Source: Rhizophagus irregularis (lineage: Eukaryota; Glomeromycota; Glomeromycetes; Glomerales; Glomeraceae). From it: DNA of 64,000 nucleotides. The DNA is taken from the NCBI RefSeq assembly GCF_026210795.1, contig NC_089435.1:3286001-3350000 (forward strand), written 5' to 3'. Of this stretch, positions 24,201 through 36,690 are shown piece by piece. Both the position numbers and the translations under genes were made by a program. The notes below the pieces were generated by a model. The model ran no database searches and was not told where the DNA came from. It saw nothing but the letters and a program-made list of their open reading frames with translations. Within the stretch, counting starts at the first letter, position 1. Every line of letters starts with the position of its first letter.

Positions 24201-26318
24201 CTGAAATTTTATGCTTTAGACAAATAGTCACAAATAATAGATTTTATAGAGTGAATAATACTGATAATTACAGACAACAAAAATTGATTGAAAATGGAAA
24301 AGACTGTAAAATATGTGGCAAAATAATTTACAAACAGATATCAATAAATATTGTTGAATTCAAGTTGTGTTTAGATTGTTATAAAATTTCTTCTGGATGG
24401 GTAGAATCAACTTTAACTAAAGAAGTTATTCCAATTCTTTACTTACCTTGGTGGGATGCTTATGGTCAATGTATAACTTGTGATCATGTTCTAGAATTTA
24501 AATCCAATTGTCAAAAATTGTGTTCAAATTGCAAGATTATTTATATTGGATGTAATTATTGTTTGACAACAAATATCATATTTGGAATTACAGACCAATC
24601 TCAATGTAAAAGATGTAAAAGAATAGAAGAAATATCTTTTATCACTATTAATACTAAGGATAATATTGACACTTGCAGAGACATTAATGATGTTATATAT
24701 TATATACAAAATACAGTAGCACTTTACAAGTTTAATTGTAAGATTGCTAATTATATGGATACTATTAATGAAAATATGAATTTATTCGATTTACATGAAT
24801 ATATTAGAAAAATATTTCTTAGTTCTAGAACAAACCAGCTATTAATAAATGAAATTCCACATTCTCAAATTAAAAATTTTAAGTATGTTGCAAAAGGAGG
24901 ATTTGGTATTATTTATAAGGCGACTTGGTTAGGTCAAGATGTTGCTGTAAAAAGATTTTTGAATTCGCAATATATTAGTAAGTATTTTATAAATGAGGTA
25001 ATTGATCTTTACTTTTGGTGCAAACTATTATTTAATACATTTATCTATTTAGTTTTAATAACCACTATATATTTAGGTAAAATCACTTTTCCAATGTTGT
25101 AATTTAGAATATATTGTTGAAGTTTATGGTATTTCGCAAGATATTAAAACAAAAGATTATATGTTAGTAATGAAGTATGCAATTGGTGGAAATTTACATA
25201 ATCATTTGCAAAATAATTTTAATGATATTACATGGAATAAAAAACTACACATTTTATTGAAAATTTCAGAAGGGTCAGTATTTATATAATTATACTTATT
25301 AATAATTGTTGCATTTATAATATTAATTTATTATTTCTTAATTATTCAGACTAAATGTAATTCACAGAAATCATTTTATACATCGAGATTTTCATAGTGG
25401 AAATATATTATTAGCACATCAAACATGGTTGATTTGTGATTTGGGATTATCATTACCTGCAAATTATAGTTTATCAAATAATGAAGTTTATGGAGTAATA
25501 CCTTATGTTGCTCCAGAAATACTTGAGGGTGGTACATTTTCAAAAGAATCAGATATTTATAGTATGGGTATGATCATGTGGGAATTAACAACAGGTTGTA
25601 AACCTTTTGCTAATATTGAACATGATGTTAATCTTATTTATAAAATTATTGATGGAAAACAACCTGAAATTACAAAAGATACTCCTGAATGTTTTTCTAA
25701 TTTAATGAAAAGATGCTGGAATTCTGATTCTACAAAAAGACCTTCAATAACTGAAATTACCGAAAGTTTTAGTAATTGGTTTCATAAGAATAAATATGTA
25801 GAAATATTCAAACAGGCAGAAAAAAAGAGATTAGAATTAATACAATTAAGACAACTTGGTCCTGAATTTAGTGAAACTACTCATTCTGGTGCTATATATA
25901 CAAGTAGACCACTGAGCTATATGATTTCTAATTTATCTTCAATGAGATCATTTAGTATAAAACAAGGTAGGTAAATTACTGGATTATGTAAAATGATGTG
26001 AATTATTAATTTTAAATCAGTTTAATTCTTTTAGAATATATTACTGAAGAACAACACCTTGATATAGACATAAGGTACTGATAATATTTAATTGTGTTGT
26101 ATGAAATTTAGGGGTGTATTTTTCTAATTTTAATACTATATTGTCTTAATCAAATGCAATTTTTATTAGTGAATCAAAAAAACGTAATATTACTAAAGTA
26201 TTGCAAATTGATCAAGGTAAATATTAAGGCTTTATTAAGTTATATGATAATATTGAATAATCAACTAATATATTGATTTATTATAGGAAAGCGCATTAAA
26301 ATTGTTAATAAAAATTGA
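21233..26318 (+). CDS. Protein kinase with four Cys-rich zinc-ribbon units (gene A)
   Basis: Predicted exons 21233-24997, 25077-25273, 25350-25966, 26035-26074, 26170-26216 and 26287-26318 keep one frame and give 1,565 residues. Four units of about 290-300 residues begin FIPFNNDE at residues 23, 322, 614 and 911. Each has many CxxC pairs (CYYC, CKHC, CKLCGK, CSDC, CIAC, CLNC, CKKCKR) and the constant stretch IPILYLPWWDA. The kinase domain starts near 1215: GGFGIIY loop, VAVKRF lysine, NEV alphaC glutamate, HRDFHSGN (Asp 1334), DLG in place of DFG (1351), APE, and SDIYSMGM. It resembles the tyrosine-kinase-like families expanded in these fungi and is probably an active Ser/Thr kinase. Splice joins are my predictions, supported by the identical layout in gene B. 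Confidence 0.8.
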
Positions 26319-27771
26319 TATTTAAATTAATATAACTTGTATATTTATTGATATATTTCATAGTTTTATCCATTTTATGATATTAAATAAAGGCATTTAA
26401 TTTTTTAAAATATTTTGATTAGTTAATTTATTCAATCTACTTATTACGAAATTTTCCAATCAATTATTAAAAAAATTACTGAAAACTCTAAAAAATTTAA
26501 AAAAAATTGAGTTTTTCTTTCGGCGCAGCAAAAATTTAGCACGGATGGAATCCAAAAGAAGTAACAGAAGATTCTACGAGGACCAATTGGACTGTAGGTG
26601 GTTTGCTGTGGGACAAAATTGCGGCAACAAATTTATCCGAGAAGGGATCAGCCATATCTGCCGCAGTAATCACGTGAGGGACATTATCGATCTCGGTATG
26701 GATTTTTTGAGAAAATTTAACTGGACGAGGACACCGTAGACTTGGACGGTAGTAATGTAAATAAAGACAGACAAAACCTGTTTTGTTCAAAGAAATACAA
26801 ATAGCTAACGTCGAGCAAGTCGTTGTAAAAGAAAAAGAATAAACCAAAGAGGTGGTAAGTTTGTTAGTAAGGTATTTCATGGTCGTAGGTATTAGCATAG
26901 ATTTTGGATTAAAAGTTAAATTAAATCATAAATAGCTAGTATGTTTTGGTATTTCGTTTTTTTGTTTTATGTTATAATTTTATTTTAGGATAGTTAGCAG
27001 ATAGATATTTTATTAGGAAATGCATGACGTCTAAATTATAACAAATTGTTGTATAATAATTGTTATAATATTAATAAAGTTAATAAAATAGAAAAAAAAA
27101 TAATAATAATACAAAATCCAATAATCATAATGATTACGACAAGTAACCTTATTAGGGTCCATTTTATTTAACCGAAAATTATTTCACTGACAATCAACTT
27201 ATTGACAGTGAGCTCACCAAAAATCATTTCACATAATTTTATTTTAAATATCAACTTAATATCATAGTCATAAAGAATAAAAGAAAAAAAATCTTGTGAC
27301 TAATTTTAATAATAAGAGATAATAAGAGTCTTTATATTATAATTATATTACATATATTAAGTGTTTTTTTATTTATTAGTGTTCACTTACGAAATTTCCA
27401 TGATATAAATACATTTTAATGAACTTACTACTAGTATTTATAAACAGTTATTATTAAATATAAAAAATTTAGAACTTGTCGGTAAAGTGACAAATAATCA
27501 TCATTGGTGAAAATGGTTGTAGTTGCCATAATAGTTAAGCGAAACAAACCTATTTCATTTCTAAAGTTAAAGTGAAAATTGACAAGGGGTAATCACATCC
27601 CTCATAAACACCTCCAAGAATTAAAGGTGAAGAAAGTCAAAAAAAAAAAGTGAAAAATGAATAATAAAAATTGAAAGAACAGAAATGAAGATAAAAAAAT
27701 CATGCAATATATTTTAGTCGCAAAGTACATCGTCAGCAGCAAAGGCAACAATCGGTAATTATCAATGATAA
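26319..27771. other. Spacer between kinase genes A and B
   Basis: The first 230 bp (through about 26550) and the stretch 27540-27720 resemble sequence downstream of gene B (30423-30560 and 30720-30900), so the spacer is part of the duplicated segment. The middle (26520-26900) is more GC-balanced and holds a 120-codon minus-strand frame. A degenerate repeat with ATTTCACTGACAA-type words lies at 27160-27235. Confidence 0.5.
26536..26898 (-). CDS. Hypothetical 120-residue frame, function unknown
   Basis: An open frame from an ATG at 26898 (a second Met lies six codons in). It has a hydrophobic Ser/Thr-rich stretch and a more ordinary C-terminal half (KIHTEIDNVPHVITAADM, then ILSHSKPPTVQLVLVESS). 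I recognise no family. Its base composition differs from the surrounding AT-rich spacer and it lies in the unduplicated core of that spacer, so it could be an inserted fragment of a gene or transposon. It may not be expressed. Confidence 0.25.
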   Translation of the reverse strand: MLIPTTMKYLTNKLTTSLVYSFSFTTTCSTLAICISLNKTGFVCLYLHYYRPSLRCPRPVKFSQKIHTEIDNVPHVITAADMADPFSDKFVAAILSHSKPPTVQLVLVESSVTSFGFHPC

Positions 27772-30422
27772 ATAAATACATATAATTATAACCAAATAGC
27801 TAATTATACAAGTAGAAATTATTCCAATCCATTAGAAATATATGATCGTATAAGTAGACTTTATCTTCCTTTAAAACCATTAATAGATTTGATTTTATAT
27901 TTTCAAATCACAGATTTGGAAAATATGAAAGATTCTTCTAACCCTATTATACCAATTATGTTTATTCCTTTTAATAATGATGAGAATGAATGTTGTTATT
28001 GTAAAAGGTCTTATTCTGCAACACTCTTATTTAAACAAAAATATTGCAAGCATTGCCTGAAATTATATATTAAATGTACAGCTAGCAACAATATAGATGT
28101 ACATATAACTACAATAGATAATCAATGTAACAATAGACATAAACCAAGAAGTTTAGATTTTTGTATGCAAAATATCCATGAGTGGTGTAGTAATTGCTCT
28201 GAAATTTTATGCTTTAAGCAAATAGTCACAAATAATAGATTTCATGAAGTAAATAATAAGGATAATTATAGACAACAAAAATTGATTGAAAATGAAAAAG
28301 ACTGTAAATTATGTGGCAAAATAATTATTAAGCAGATATCTGTAAATATTATTGAATTTAAGCTGTGTTTAGATTGTTATAAAATTTCTTCTGGATGGGT
28401 AGAATCAACTTTAACTAAAGAAGTTATTCCAATTCTTTACTTACCTTGGTGGGATGCTTATAATCAATGTATAGCTTGTGATCAGTTTCTAATGCTTAAA
28501 TCTAATTGTCAAAAATTTTGTTCAAATTGCAAGATTATTTATATTGGATGTAATTATTGTTTGACAACAAATATCATATTTGGAATCACAAACCAATCTC
28601 AATGTAAAAGATGTAAAAGAATAGAAGTAGTATCTATCAATATTAATACCAAAGACGATATTGATACTTACAGAGAAATTAATGATGTTTTATATTATAT
28701 ACAGAATACAGTAGCATTTGATAGTTTTAATTGTAAGATTGCTAATTATTTGGACACTATTAATGAAAATTCAAACATATTAAATGTATATGACTATGTT
28801 AGGAAAATATTCCTTAATTCTAGAACAGACCAGCTATCAATAAATGAAATTCCACATACTCAAATTACAAATTTTAAGTATGTTGCAGAAGGAGGATTTG
28901 GTATTATCTATAAGGCGACTTGGTTAGGTCAAGATGTTGCTGTAAAAAGATTTTTGAATTCACATAACATTAGTAAATATTTTTTAAATGAGGTAATTGA
29001 TTTTTTCTATCGGTTTATTATATTTATATGTTTTATTACATTTATTAATTAATTTTGATAATTAATATATATATATATTTAGGTAAAATCACTTTTCCAA
29101 TGTTATAGTTTGGAATATATCATTGAAGTTTATGGTATTTCACAAGATATTGAAACAAAGGATTATATGTTAGTAATGAAGTATGCAAGTGGTGGAAATC
29201 TACATAACCATTTGCATAAGAATTTTAGTGATATTGCATGGAATAAAAAACTACATACTTTATGGAAAATTTTAGAAGGGTCAGTATTTATATTATATAT
29301 TTATTAATTATTGTTTAAATTTATAATATTAATTATTATTACTTATTTATTTCAGCCTAAATGTAATTCATAAAAACCATTTTATACATCGGGATTTTCA
29401 TAGTGGCAATATATTGATAGCACATCAAACATGGTTAATTTGTGATTTAGGATTATCATTACCTGCAAATTATAGTTTATCAAATAATGAAGTATATGGA
29501 GTAATACCCTATATTGCACCAGAAATATTTAAGGGTGGCGCATTTTCAAAGGAATCAGATATTTATAGTATAGGTATGATTATGTGGGAATTAACAACAG
29601 GTTGTAAACCTTTTGCTAATATTGATCATGACGTGGATTTGATTTATAAAATTATTGACGGAAAACAACCTGAAATTACAAAAGATACTCCTGAATGTTT
29701 TGCTAATTTAATGAAAAGATGCTGGGATTCTGATCCTTCAAGAAGACCTTTAATTACTGAAATTACAGAAAGTTTTAATAATTGGTATCACAAGAATAAA
29801 TATGTAGAAATATTCAAACAGGCAGAACAAAAAAGATTAGAATTAATACAATTGAAACAACTCGGTCCTGAATTCAGTGAAAAACCGCATCCTGGTGCTA
29901 TATATACTAGTAGACCACTAAGCTCCATGATTTCTAATTTATCTTCAACTAGATCATTTAGTATAAAACAAGGTACGTATTATTTGCTCCAAAAAAATGA
30001 TTTATGTTTGAAATTAATAATTATTTTTATTATTTTTAGATAATATACTAATTGATGACAGTGGAGGTAAGTTACTGAATTATATAAAATGATATTATGA
30101 ATAGTTAATTTTAAAATCGGATTAAATTCTTATAGAATATAATACCAAGGAACAAGATCTTGATATAGACATAAGGTATTGATATTAAATTATACTGTAA
30201 AAATTTTAAGTGTATTTTCTAATTTTAACATTATTTTATCTTAATCAAATACAATTTTTATTAGTGAATCAAAAAAGCGTAATATTACTAAAGTATTACA
30301 AATTGAAACTTCGGATCAAGGTAAATATTAAGATTTTATTAATTCATAAGGATAATATTAAATAACAGCTAATTCATTGATTTATTGTAGGAAAGCGCAT
30401 TAAAATAGTTAATAGAAATTGA
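27772..30422 (+). CDS. Protein kinase with one zinc-ribbon unit (gene B, 5'-truncated copy)
   Basis: Using the ATG at 27925, exons are 27925-28992, 29083-29279, 29356-29972, 30040-30066, 30136-30175, 30265-30320 and 30391-30422, giving 678 residues. Exons 2 and 3 have exactly the lengths seen in gene A (197 and 617 nt). Sequence like the tail of a gene A unit begins abruptly at about 27772, with an in-frame stop just before, so gene B lacks the upstream units and probably starts inside the old coding region. It has one Cys-rich unit (FIPFNNDE at 27961), then a full kinase domain: GGFGIIY, VAVKRF, HRDFHSGN, CDLGL, IAPE and SDIYSIGM. It has one more micro-exon (27 nt, DNILIDDSG) than gene A. 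Confidence 0.75.
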
Positions 30423-31144
30423 ATATAATTTATAGATTTTATTTGATATGTTTCATAGTTTTATCCATTTTATAATAAATAAAGGACGTTTATTACTTAT
30501 TTTATCACGTGATTTTAAAATATTTCGATTGGCTAATTTTATTCAATTTATTTATCACGAGATTTGCCGAAAAAATTACCGAGAATCCGAAAATTAATTG
30601 TAAAAGTATTACAAAACAATTACAATTTTTTTTAGTCATAAAAAAAAAGATAAATAACAGTCATTAGATATTGTTGAAGCACAAAAAATATATGTACTAA
30701 TTTTATATGTTTATAAAAAGTATAAACAAACCTATTTTTAATTGGATCATTTCTAAAAGTTAAAATGAAAATTGAAGAACGAAAAAAAGGTAACTAAACA
30801 CTACTAAGAATTAAGGGTGAAGAAAAATAAAAAAATGAAGATCAAGAAAAATGAACAATAAAATTGAAGGAAAAGAAAATGAAGATAAAAAATGCGTATG
30901 TACTGCTGCAGTATAAAATTTATAAATTTAAGTTTTAAATTTAAATTTTAAATTTTTTTCTAATGAACGACTCCATCATTGTCTCATTAGGGCACTATTA
31001 AAATTTTGATTATAATTGTAAAAACCATATCTAGTAAGTTAAGAAAAACTTTTATCAATGAAATTTTACAAAAGTAAATTTATATCACTAGGTATACAAT
31101 TCAATTTTAAAATAGAACTTTGGCTCGCGCTAGTGTAACTCGCT
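30423..31144. other. Downstream spacer of kinase gene B
   Basis: Its first and middle parts match the spacer between genes A and B, marking the end of the tandem duplication. A TCACGTGA palindrome lies at 30505. No gene is seen. Confidence 0.5.
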
Positions 31145-31244
31145 AACGTAAAAATTATCTTTTTTGACCCTCCCTATATGTAATACAGTATGTGCGTGTC
31201 AAAAAAACAACACGGGGAGGTCAAAAAGGTAATTTTTGCCTTGA
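31145..31244. repeat. Short fold-back element
   Basis: Two arms of about 24 bp pair in inverse orientation (AAAATTATCTTTTTTGACC on the left, GGTCAAAAAGGTAATTTT on the right), separated by about 55 bp. It is a probable MITE remnant; I could not fix a target duplication. Confidence 0.5.
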
Positions 31245-31539
31245 TAGATTTTTTTAGAATCTGATCGATCATTTCGGCCAAAAAAACGTTAATTTTGGCC
31301 AAAATGACCAATATTCAGTGAGCCCAAATCCGCTCATATGTATTAGCGGTTCTATAATTCTATGCTTGGTGAAATTATCATCGACGAAGCAACGAGGTTA
31401 TAATCCCGTTACAATAATATTTTTGTATATATTTGCTATTCTCTATATATTTTGGCAAGTTCAAACATCATAATGGTCATATTCTATCACGCTGGTTATC
31501 GATTGATCTACATTATTTATGCAATAAATTAAAAACCTC

Positions 31540-32044
31540 CCCTAGCGTAACCTGAAAAAAATGTCACGAAATGGCCGGCATTACGCAACTTGACTAAAAT
31601 TAAGTGTGGCGCACATGTGACGAATAACGTGTGACGAATAAGTTTTTACCTACTCGAAAAAAACTGAGTCCCTCAGATACTTATAGAAAATGGAAGCGCA
31701 GTGGGGTGTGACCAGGGACGATGATTTTTTGTGATCACAGAATTTCACAGAAAATCACAAAATTTGGCTATAAAAATGTTGATAATTTTCAAGTTTTTGG
31801 CCTGATTTAGGATTTGAAATTATTATAATTCCGGCAGACACTAAATTTGGCCAGAATTTACGAATCGTAATGTTGGCTAACCTTGCATAATTCTGGCCAA
31901 ATCACAAAATTTCACAAAATTTACTTTTACCACACACAAAATTTACTTTATACCGCCGCAAAAAATCATCGTCCCTGGGTGTGACGGTTGTGACAAAAAA
32001 ATGTCACGTGATTTTTCGTGACATTTTTTCCAGGTTACGCTGGG
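31540..32044. mobile_element. Outer MITE carrying a nested hAT-like MITE
   Basis: Inverted ends share the word CAGCGTAACCTG(G/A)AAAAAATGTCACGAAA with one or two mismatches (left 31540-31575, right 32010-32044). The interior is interrupted by the hAT-like element at 31713-31977; without it the outer element is about 230 bp. A clear target duplication was not found. A 26-bp direct repeat with the core TATCACGCTGGTTATC lies outside both ends (about 31486 and 32076). Confidence 0.6.
31713..31977. mobile_element. hAT-like MITE, 265 bp, nested
   Basis: Perfect inverted ends of 19 bp (CAGGGACGATGATTTTTTG) and an exact 8-bp duplication GGTGTGAC (31705-31712 and 31978-31985). It has no coding capacity. 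It sits within the older inverted-repeat element at 31540-32044. The word GGCCAGAATT appears at 31849 and its reverse complement near 31898. Confidence 0.9.
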
Positions 32045-32563
32045 AAAGTCCTTCGACATCTGCTGCGACAGTTATTGTATCACGCTGGTTATCAATTGAT
32101 CTAAGGAATGTATCACTTTTGATATCTATAAAATCTACTTGTGAGTGATAAGTTACCTATTACAGTATATCGTGATCAAAACAATATATAATAATAAAAT
32201 CATTGCCTATAAATATATTAGAATTTACTTTTTAAAGAAAAATAACACAAACAATTATTCTGCAATCATGAATTTACCATATAATCAGTAACGCAATTTG
32301 GTTATATTGTACAAAGCGAGTTTCCTGTTTTATGACGTGTAACTGGGGGTTATTATTTTGTTTTTTTAATTGAACGCGTCTTATTGCGTGTGAAAATTTC
32401 TTTATCTCATCAAATAACATATAAAATCCCCTACTTACAAAAGAAACGAAATTTTTCAAAAAAAAAAAAAAAAAAATTTCATCCAAATAACAATAAAGAA
32501 ACGAAAAAAAAATATTATTCAAATATACTCAAATATTGTTCAAATAATTTGTGATACAAAATC

Positions 32564-32824
32564 ATGTCTACAAACTCCAATACTTCCTCAACTTCAAATA
32601 ATAATTCTTCATCTCAAACTCAACCTTCAAATAGTAACGATAACGTTTATAGAGGCGTTAATGATCAAGGAAATAAATGGACTCATCGTGGAGATTCAGT
32701 AGCATCTGGCGGTTCTTATCATTACTCCAACCAAGATAATTCTTATTATTATCAAAATCCTGACGGTTCCAGATATTATAACGATGGAAATGGCTTTTCC
32801 AGTTACAAAAAGTACGAATCTTAA
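32564..32824 (+). CDS. Small Tyr/Ser/Asn-rich conserved protein (paralogue 1)
   Basis: 86 residues, single exon. A Ser/Asn/Thr-rich leader (1-28) is followed by a patterned region: DNVYRGVNDQGNKW, HRGDSVASGGSYHYSN, DNSYYYQNPDGSRYYN and a basic Tyr-containing tail. The same pattern occurs in the 75-residue protein at 61427. The Tyr-Tyr-Tyr and Gly spacing looks like small fungal proteins of unknown function with SYYYxNPDGSxYYN repeats. No signal peptide or membrane segment. The conserved core between two divergent copies argues for a real gene. An AT-rich 5' leader with A and T tracts precedes the ATG. Confidence 0.7.
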   Translation: MSTNSNTSSTSNNNSSSQTQPSNSNDNVYRGVNDQGNKWTHRGDSVASGGSYHYSNQDNSYYYQNPDGSRYYNDGNGFSSYKKYES

Positions 32825-35419
32825 CTAGAATAATGGAATCTTTTTTTTCCTTTTGAATTTTTTCCTTTATTTCTTTTTCTTTTTTTTTTTCGACAATGAT
32901 AGATTTTTTTGTTGTCTCAGTGTTTCTTATGTTCTGTTATATATATATTTTTGTCGTTGTTTTTCTCTCAATGTTCTTTTTATCGTCTTAACTCTCATGT
33001 CCATGTCTAGACAAATATTAAGAAATAAAGTTTTGAATTTTAAATTTTAAATTTTGACGTTTTTATAATATAGATTACACTTATAATATGTTACGTGTAG
33101 ACAATTAATAACTACACCATATACCATTTAAAAATGATACTGTTAGTAGGGAACTGTCGTAGTATATAAATATATTCCTGTTTTAAAGATGTTAAAAATA
33201 TTCGTCAGTATTTAGAAAATTTTATCTATCAAACACTCTAAACACTCTTCATATATAAGCTGTTACATATCATCATTATTTACATTTACAAGGATACTTA
33301 CTAAAAAATTTGATTTATAGGCAAAAATATCATACCGATGAAATCACCGACACTAATCTCGCTAAAATAGAATTTTATTTTGATTTATCATAAAAAAAAA
33401 CTCGCCAAAACCTGTTAATGAAACCACATCTTTAAAAACAACAGAATCAAAGACAAAAAGTACCTAAGTTGATTTAGAATTTACATCAATCAAGAAAGAA
33501 ACTGATGTGGATGTAATAAAAAATTCCGGTGAAACTTGAGGAAGTGGCAACGATCTCCATCAAAAGCAGTTTATTCCTCAAGTGTACGAATTAAATTTTA
33601 ATAGGTAGTATCCAGGTCATTGGACTCTAAAGGAACGTAAAGGGCGTGATGATATGGAAGATCTATTGGATAATGGTAATGATTACGCTTTTTTAAATAA
33701 GTTTCAAGTTTAACGCTTCAAATTTGTTACTACAGAATGAAATTAAAAGTTCATAGGGTACTTCGAATCACCATTTAAAATTGACCAAAATTATAATTTG
33801 GAAGTGAATAGTTCGTCTCAACGAAAAGGAAATTCTTAAGAAAAGAGGAGAAGACTCGTGAGGAAATCAGCAAGAAATTAAAGACAGGAAAGAAACGAAG
33901 GAATCACATGACCGGACTTCAAATGATTTTTTGGTAAATTTAGTTTCAGATAGATTACATAGTCTAGATAATAATCGTAGATTAGACTACTTAGCAAAAG
34001 CATAAACCTAGTGATTTTTTAGGTAAAGAAAGAGGAGAGGTTTTAAAAGTAGTTGAGAAAACTCTTACTGTCGATATCTTTAATTTAATGTATGGCGTTA
34101 ATTTATGAAAACACATATTTACAGTATATGAAAGTACTTTTCAGTTTCTCATTTATCGTGGCAAAATAGTATTAGATGCTATTGTCCTGTATTATATTAC
34201 GAGTAAAATATGAATCAACTACGTTAAATGTTTCAAAAAAATTATTAAAAAGAAACTTATTAAAGTAAATAACTTTGTCGTTAAATATTAGTTGAATGAA
34301 AAGTATAAAAAAAAAATTTCAATCATAAGACCATAGACTTCTTTTATATTGCTGAATATATTGTATTAAACTTACCTTTTATTTTTTTCTTTACGTAAGC
34401 TAAATTATAAAAACTTTAGACCGTATTACAGAGAATCACATATCCACTCACACACCAACACATCCACACGCCACCGCCTAAAAAAAAGTTACTGTAGTAT
34501 TTATAGATATATTTATACCCTTCTTAGATTACTGTCGCATACCAGGAGTAATTTTTTTACTATTTCCCATTAAGAAATTCTATAGAAAGTTACGGTTCAA
34601 ATTCAACGATGTCACAAGAAATGTATTGAGTTTCATGACAGAATTAAACTTTACGGTCGTCAAGATATGAAATATTTATTTACTTTGCACGTCTGAATTT
34701 TTTTAAAGACGGACGGAATAAGAAAAATCAAGATAATATGCGTGTAATAATAATTTTTATCTTAGATTTAATTAATTTGTTAAACAAAACAATATTAAAT
34801 AGTAAACCATTTTAAGATTGTAATAATATGAATATATTAATTGAATTGTACCCAATTGCAGCTTCATTTATAAAAAGATTTAACCATACATATTAATAAT
34901 TTTTCAATATCGTAAAACATTTTTTTCATGAAAAGTTTTGTAAAAAGAAATTCTTGGAACTTATCATGGAGAAGTTACCAAAGAATCTCCTTTTAGGTAA
35001 CATAATTGAATAAAATTTTGTTCACGTGCAGTCATCCCGACATGATTGATGACAATAAAGTACTATCACCAACAAGAGCTTCTGATTCCTTTAACAAACA
35101 CCATTTATTAAAAATCGTTACGATCAAGTTCGTTATATAATTTTTTTTTTTATCAGAATATTTTTAATATTAAAATAAACCTTTTATTTTATTTTAGTAT
35201 CAAAGAATTACAAAGTAAAAGCATGATAATTATTTACAATTAAAGTAAAAAGAAAAAAGAATTTTCATAATCACGTAAACTATTTTTTTTTAATTATCAC
35301 AAAATAATTCCGCACTCAAAATACAAGATTTTCCTTTTCGGTAATTAATCATTATTTTTTTTCAAAATTTTTTCATATTATTAACTAAATGGTTATTTTC
35401 ACATTTTAGTGTTAAATAG
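32825..35419. other. Intergenic DNA with an eroded gene of unknown type
   Basis: Between about 33480 and 34150 the plus strand has broken coding-like stretches (PGHWTLKERKGRDDMEDLL near 33613-33670, then DNGNDYAFLNKFQV) separated by stops and frame changes. This looks like a dead gene that I cannot name. A CACA-rich run lies at 34440-34480. No other gene is seen. Confidence 0.4.
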
Positions 35420-35738
35420 ACTGATAATTCTCATAATCAATACGATCAAAATGAATGGCCTGTTGCATTATCTGTAATATATCATTTTTTTTCTTTATCC
35501 AAAGAAATTTATATATATATATAATATTTTATTTTATTAGACTCATATACCACAAATATCATCAGTCAATGAAATGTATCCCTTATCACAACGAAGAACT
35601 TTCACAAATTGCTTTGGAAAGCCCACTTCCATCTCCAGATCTTTTAACGATGATAGCATTACCGGTATGACGGCATCTGCTCCTTCATATTCTCTAATCT
35701 CTTTCGGTAATCCACAAACTTTTAAATTACGTATTTAA
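35420..35738 (+). pseudogene. Possible 3' end of a two-exon gene, Ser-rich
   Basis: Two segments join in frame across a predicted GT-AG intron (35474-35540). The first reads DNSHNQYDQNEWPVALS; the second reads THIPQISSVNEMYPLSQ and onward to a stop at 35736, rich in Ser and Thr (SYSLISFGNPQTFKLRI at the end). A candidate TAG acceptor stands directly before 35420, but I found no upstream exon. It is either a 3' fragment left by rearrangement or the end of a gene whose start is lost. The family is not recognised. Confidence 0.3.
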
Positions 35739-36099
35739 TCCGGTATGTTTAATGGTTTGTTGCGCCATTCTAATTAATATTGTTTCAACGATAACAACTT
35801 ATCACGTGATCAATGATCACCATTTCAACATTTCGTACACGGAGTGACGGAGGTAAAGAAAATGAGATTTTCACCAGAATTAAAAGAAAGAAAGATTCCA
35901 AGACCTCAACACTTATTCTACGAAATGATTAATCCAAATTTTTAACTCTTATTCAGGGGCTGTCCTATTTTTCATTACCCTAACGTCCTTCAGAAACTAA
36001 AACATAATTTTAATAATGTCGTAGGACATGTTTATCTTATAGATTCATTTAAAAAGAGTAGTTTCCGTCAAAATAGTCCAGATTCCTTTAGAATAATAG

Positions 36100-36690
36100 T
36101 TTCTTTCAGAGAACTCGAATGGAAGGTTCTGATATTTCTCGTCGATTCGAAGTGAAATCATCGATTCTTCGCATGTTAATTGTATGCCTTCCTGTTAATT
36201 CAAAAAAAAATCTTATCTGAAAGTGAAATTGTTCATCTCGTTAAAATTACCACTATTTAATTATGCAGCTTTTATATGTGAACTTAAGAGTGCAGCAATT
36301 TCATCTATTGCTAGTTTTTGTCTAAATCTTCAAAATCTTTTGTAATTTTTAAAAAGTAATAAATTACATTTATTACAAGCAATATTTATTGAATTTCAAT
36401 AGTTGAAAAAACATTAAAACTTGGTTATGGGTAAGAATATTTAAACGAAACGGAAGTATTAGAAATTTTTGCAAATCATTCATCACAAATGAATTAAAAT
36501 ATATAATGATGACTCAAATTTAAAATTTGTAACTCTGAAAGATTTAGAATCATTTTTCATAAGTTGGGAAAATAGAGTATCAAAAAAATTACTTTCTTTA
36601 ATAATCCTTAAGAAATATTATGAAGATTATGATGAATTATTAGGAGTGTAATTCGAATTACTATAAGAGTTGATGCAGCCAAAGTATTAT
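36100..36690 (+). pseudogene. F-box/LRR gene relic
   Basis: Broken segments match the intact F-box genes at 13505 and 16374 in order: SSILRMLIVCLPVNSKK, then PLFNYAAFICEL, then ISSIASFCLNLQNL, then NELKIYNDDSN and LKDLESFFISWENRVSKKLL near the end. Stops, frame changes and a large missing middle separate them. It is a dead member of the family on the plus strand. Confidence 0.65.
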
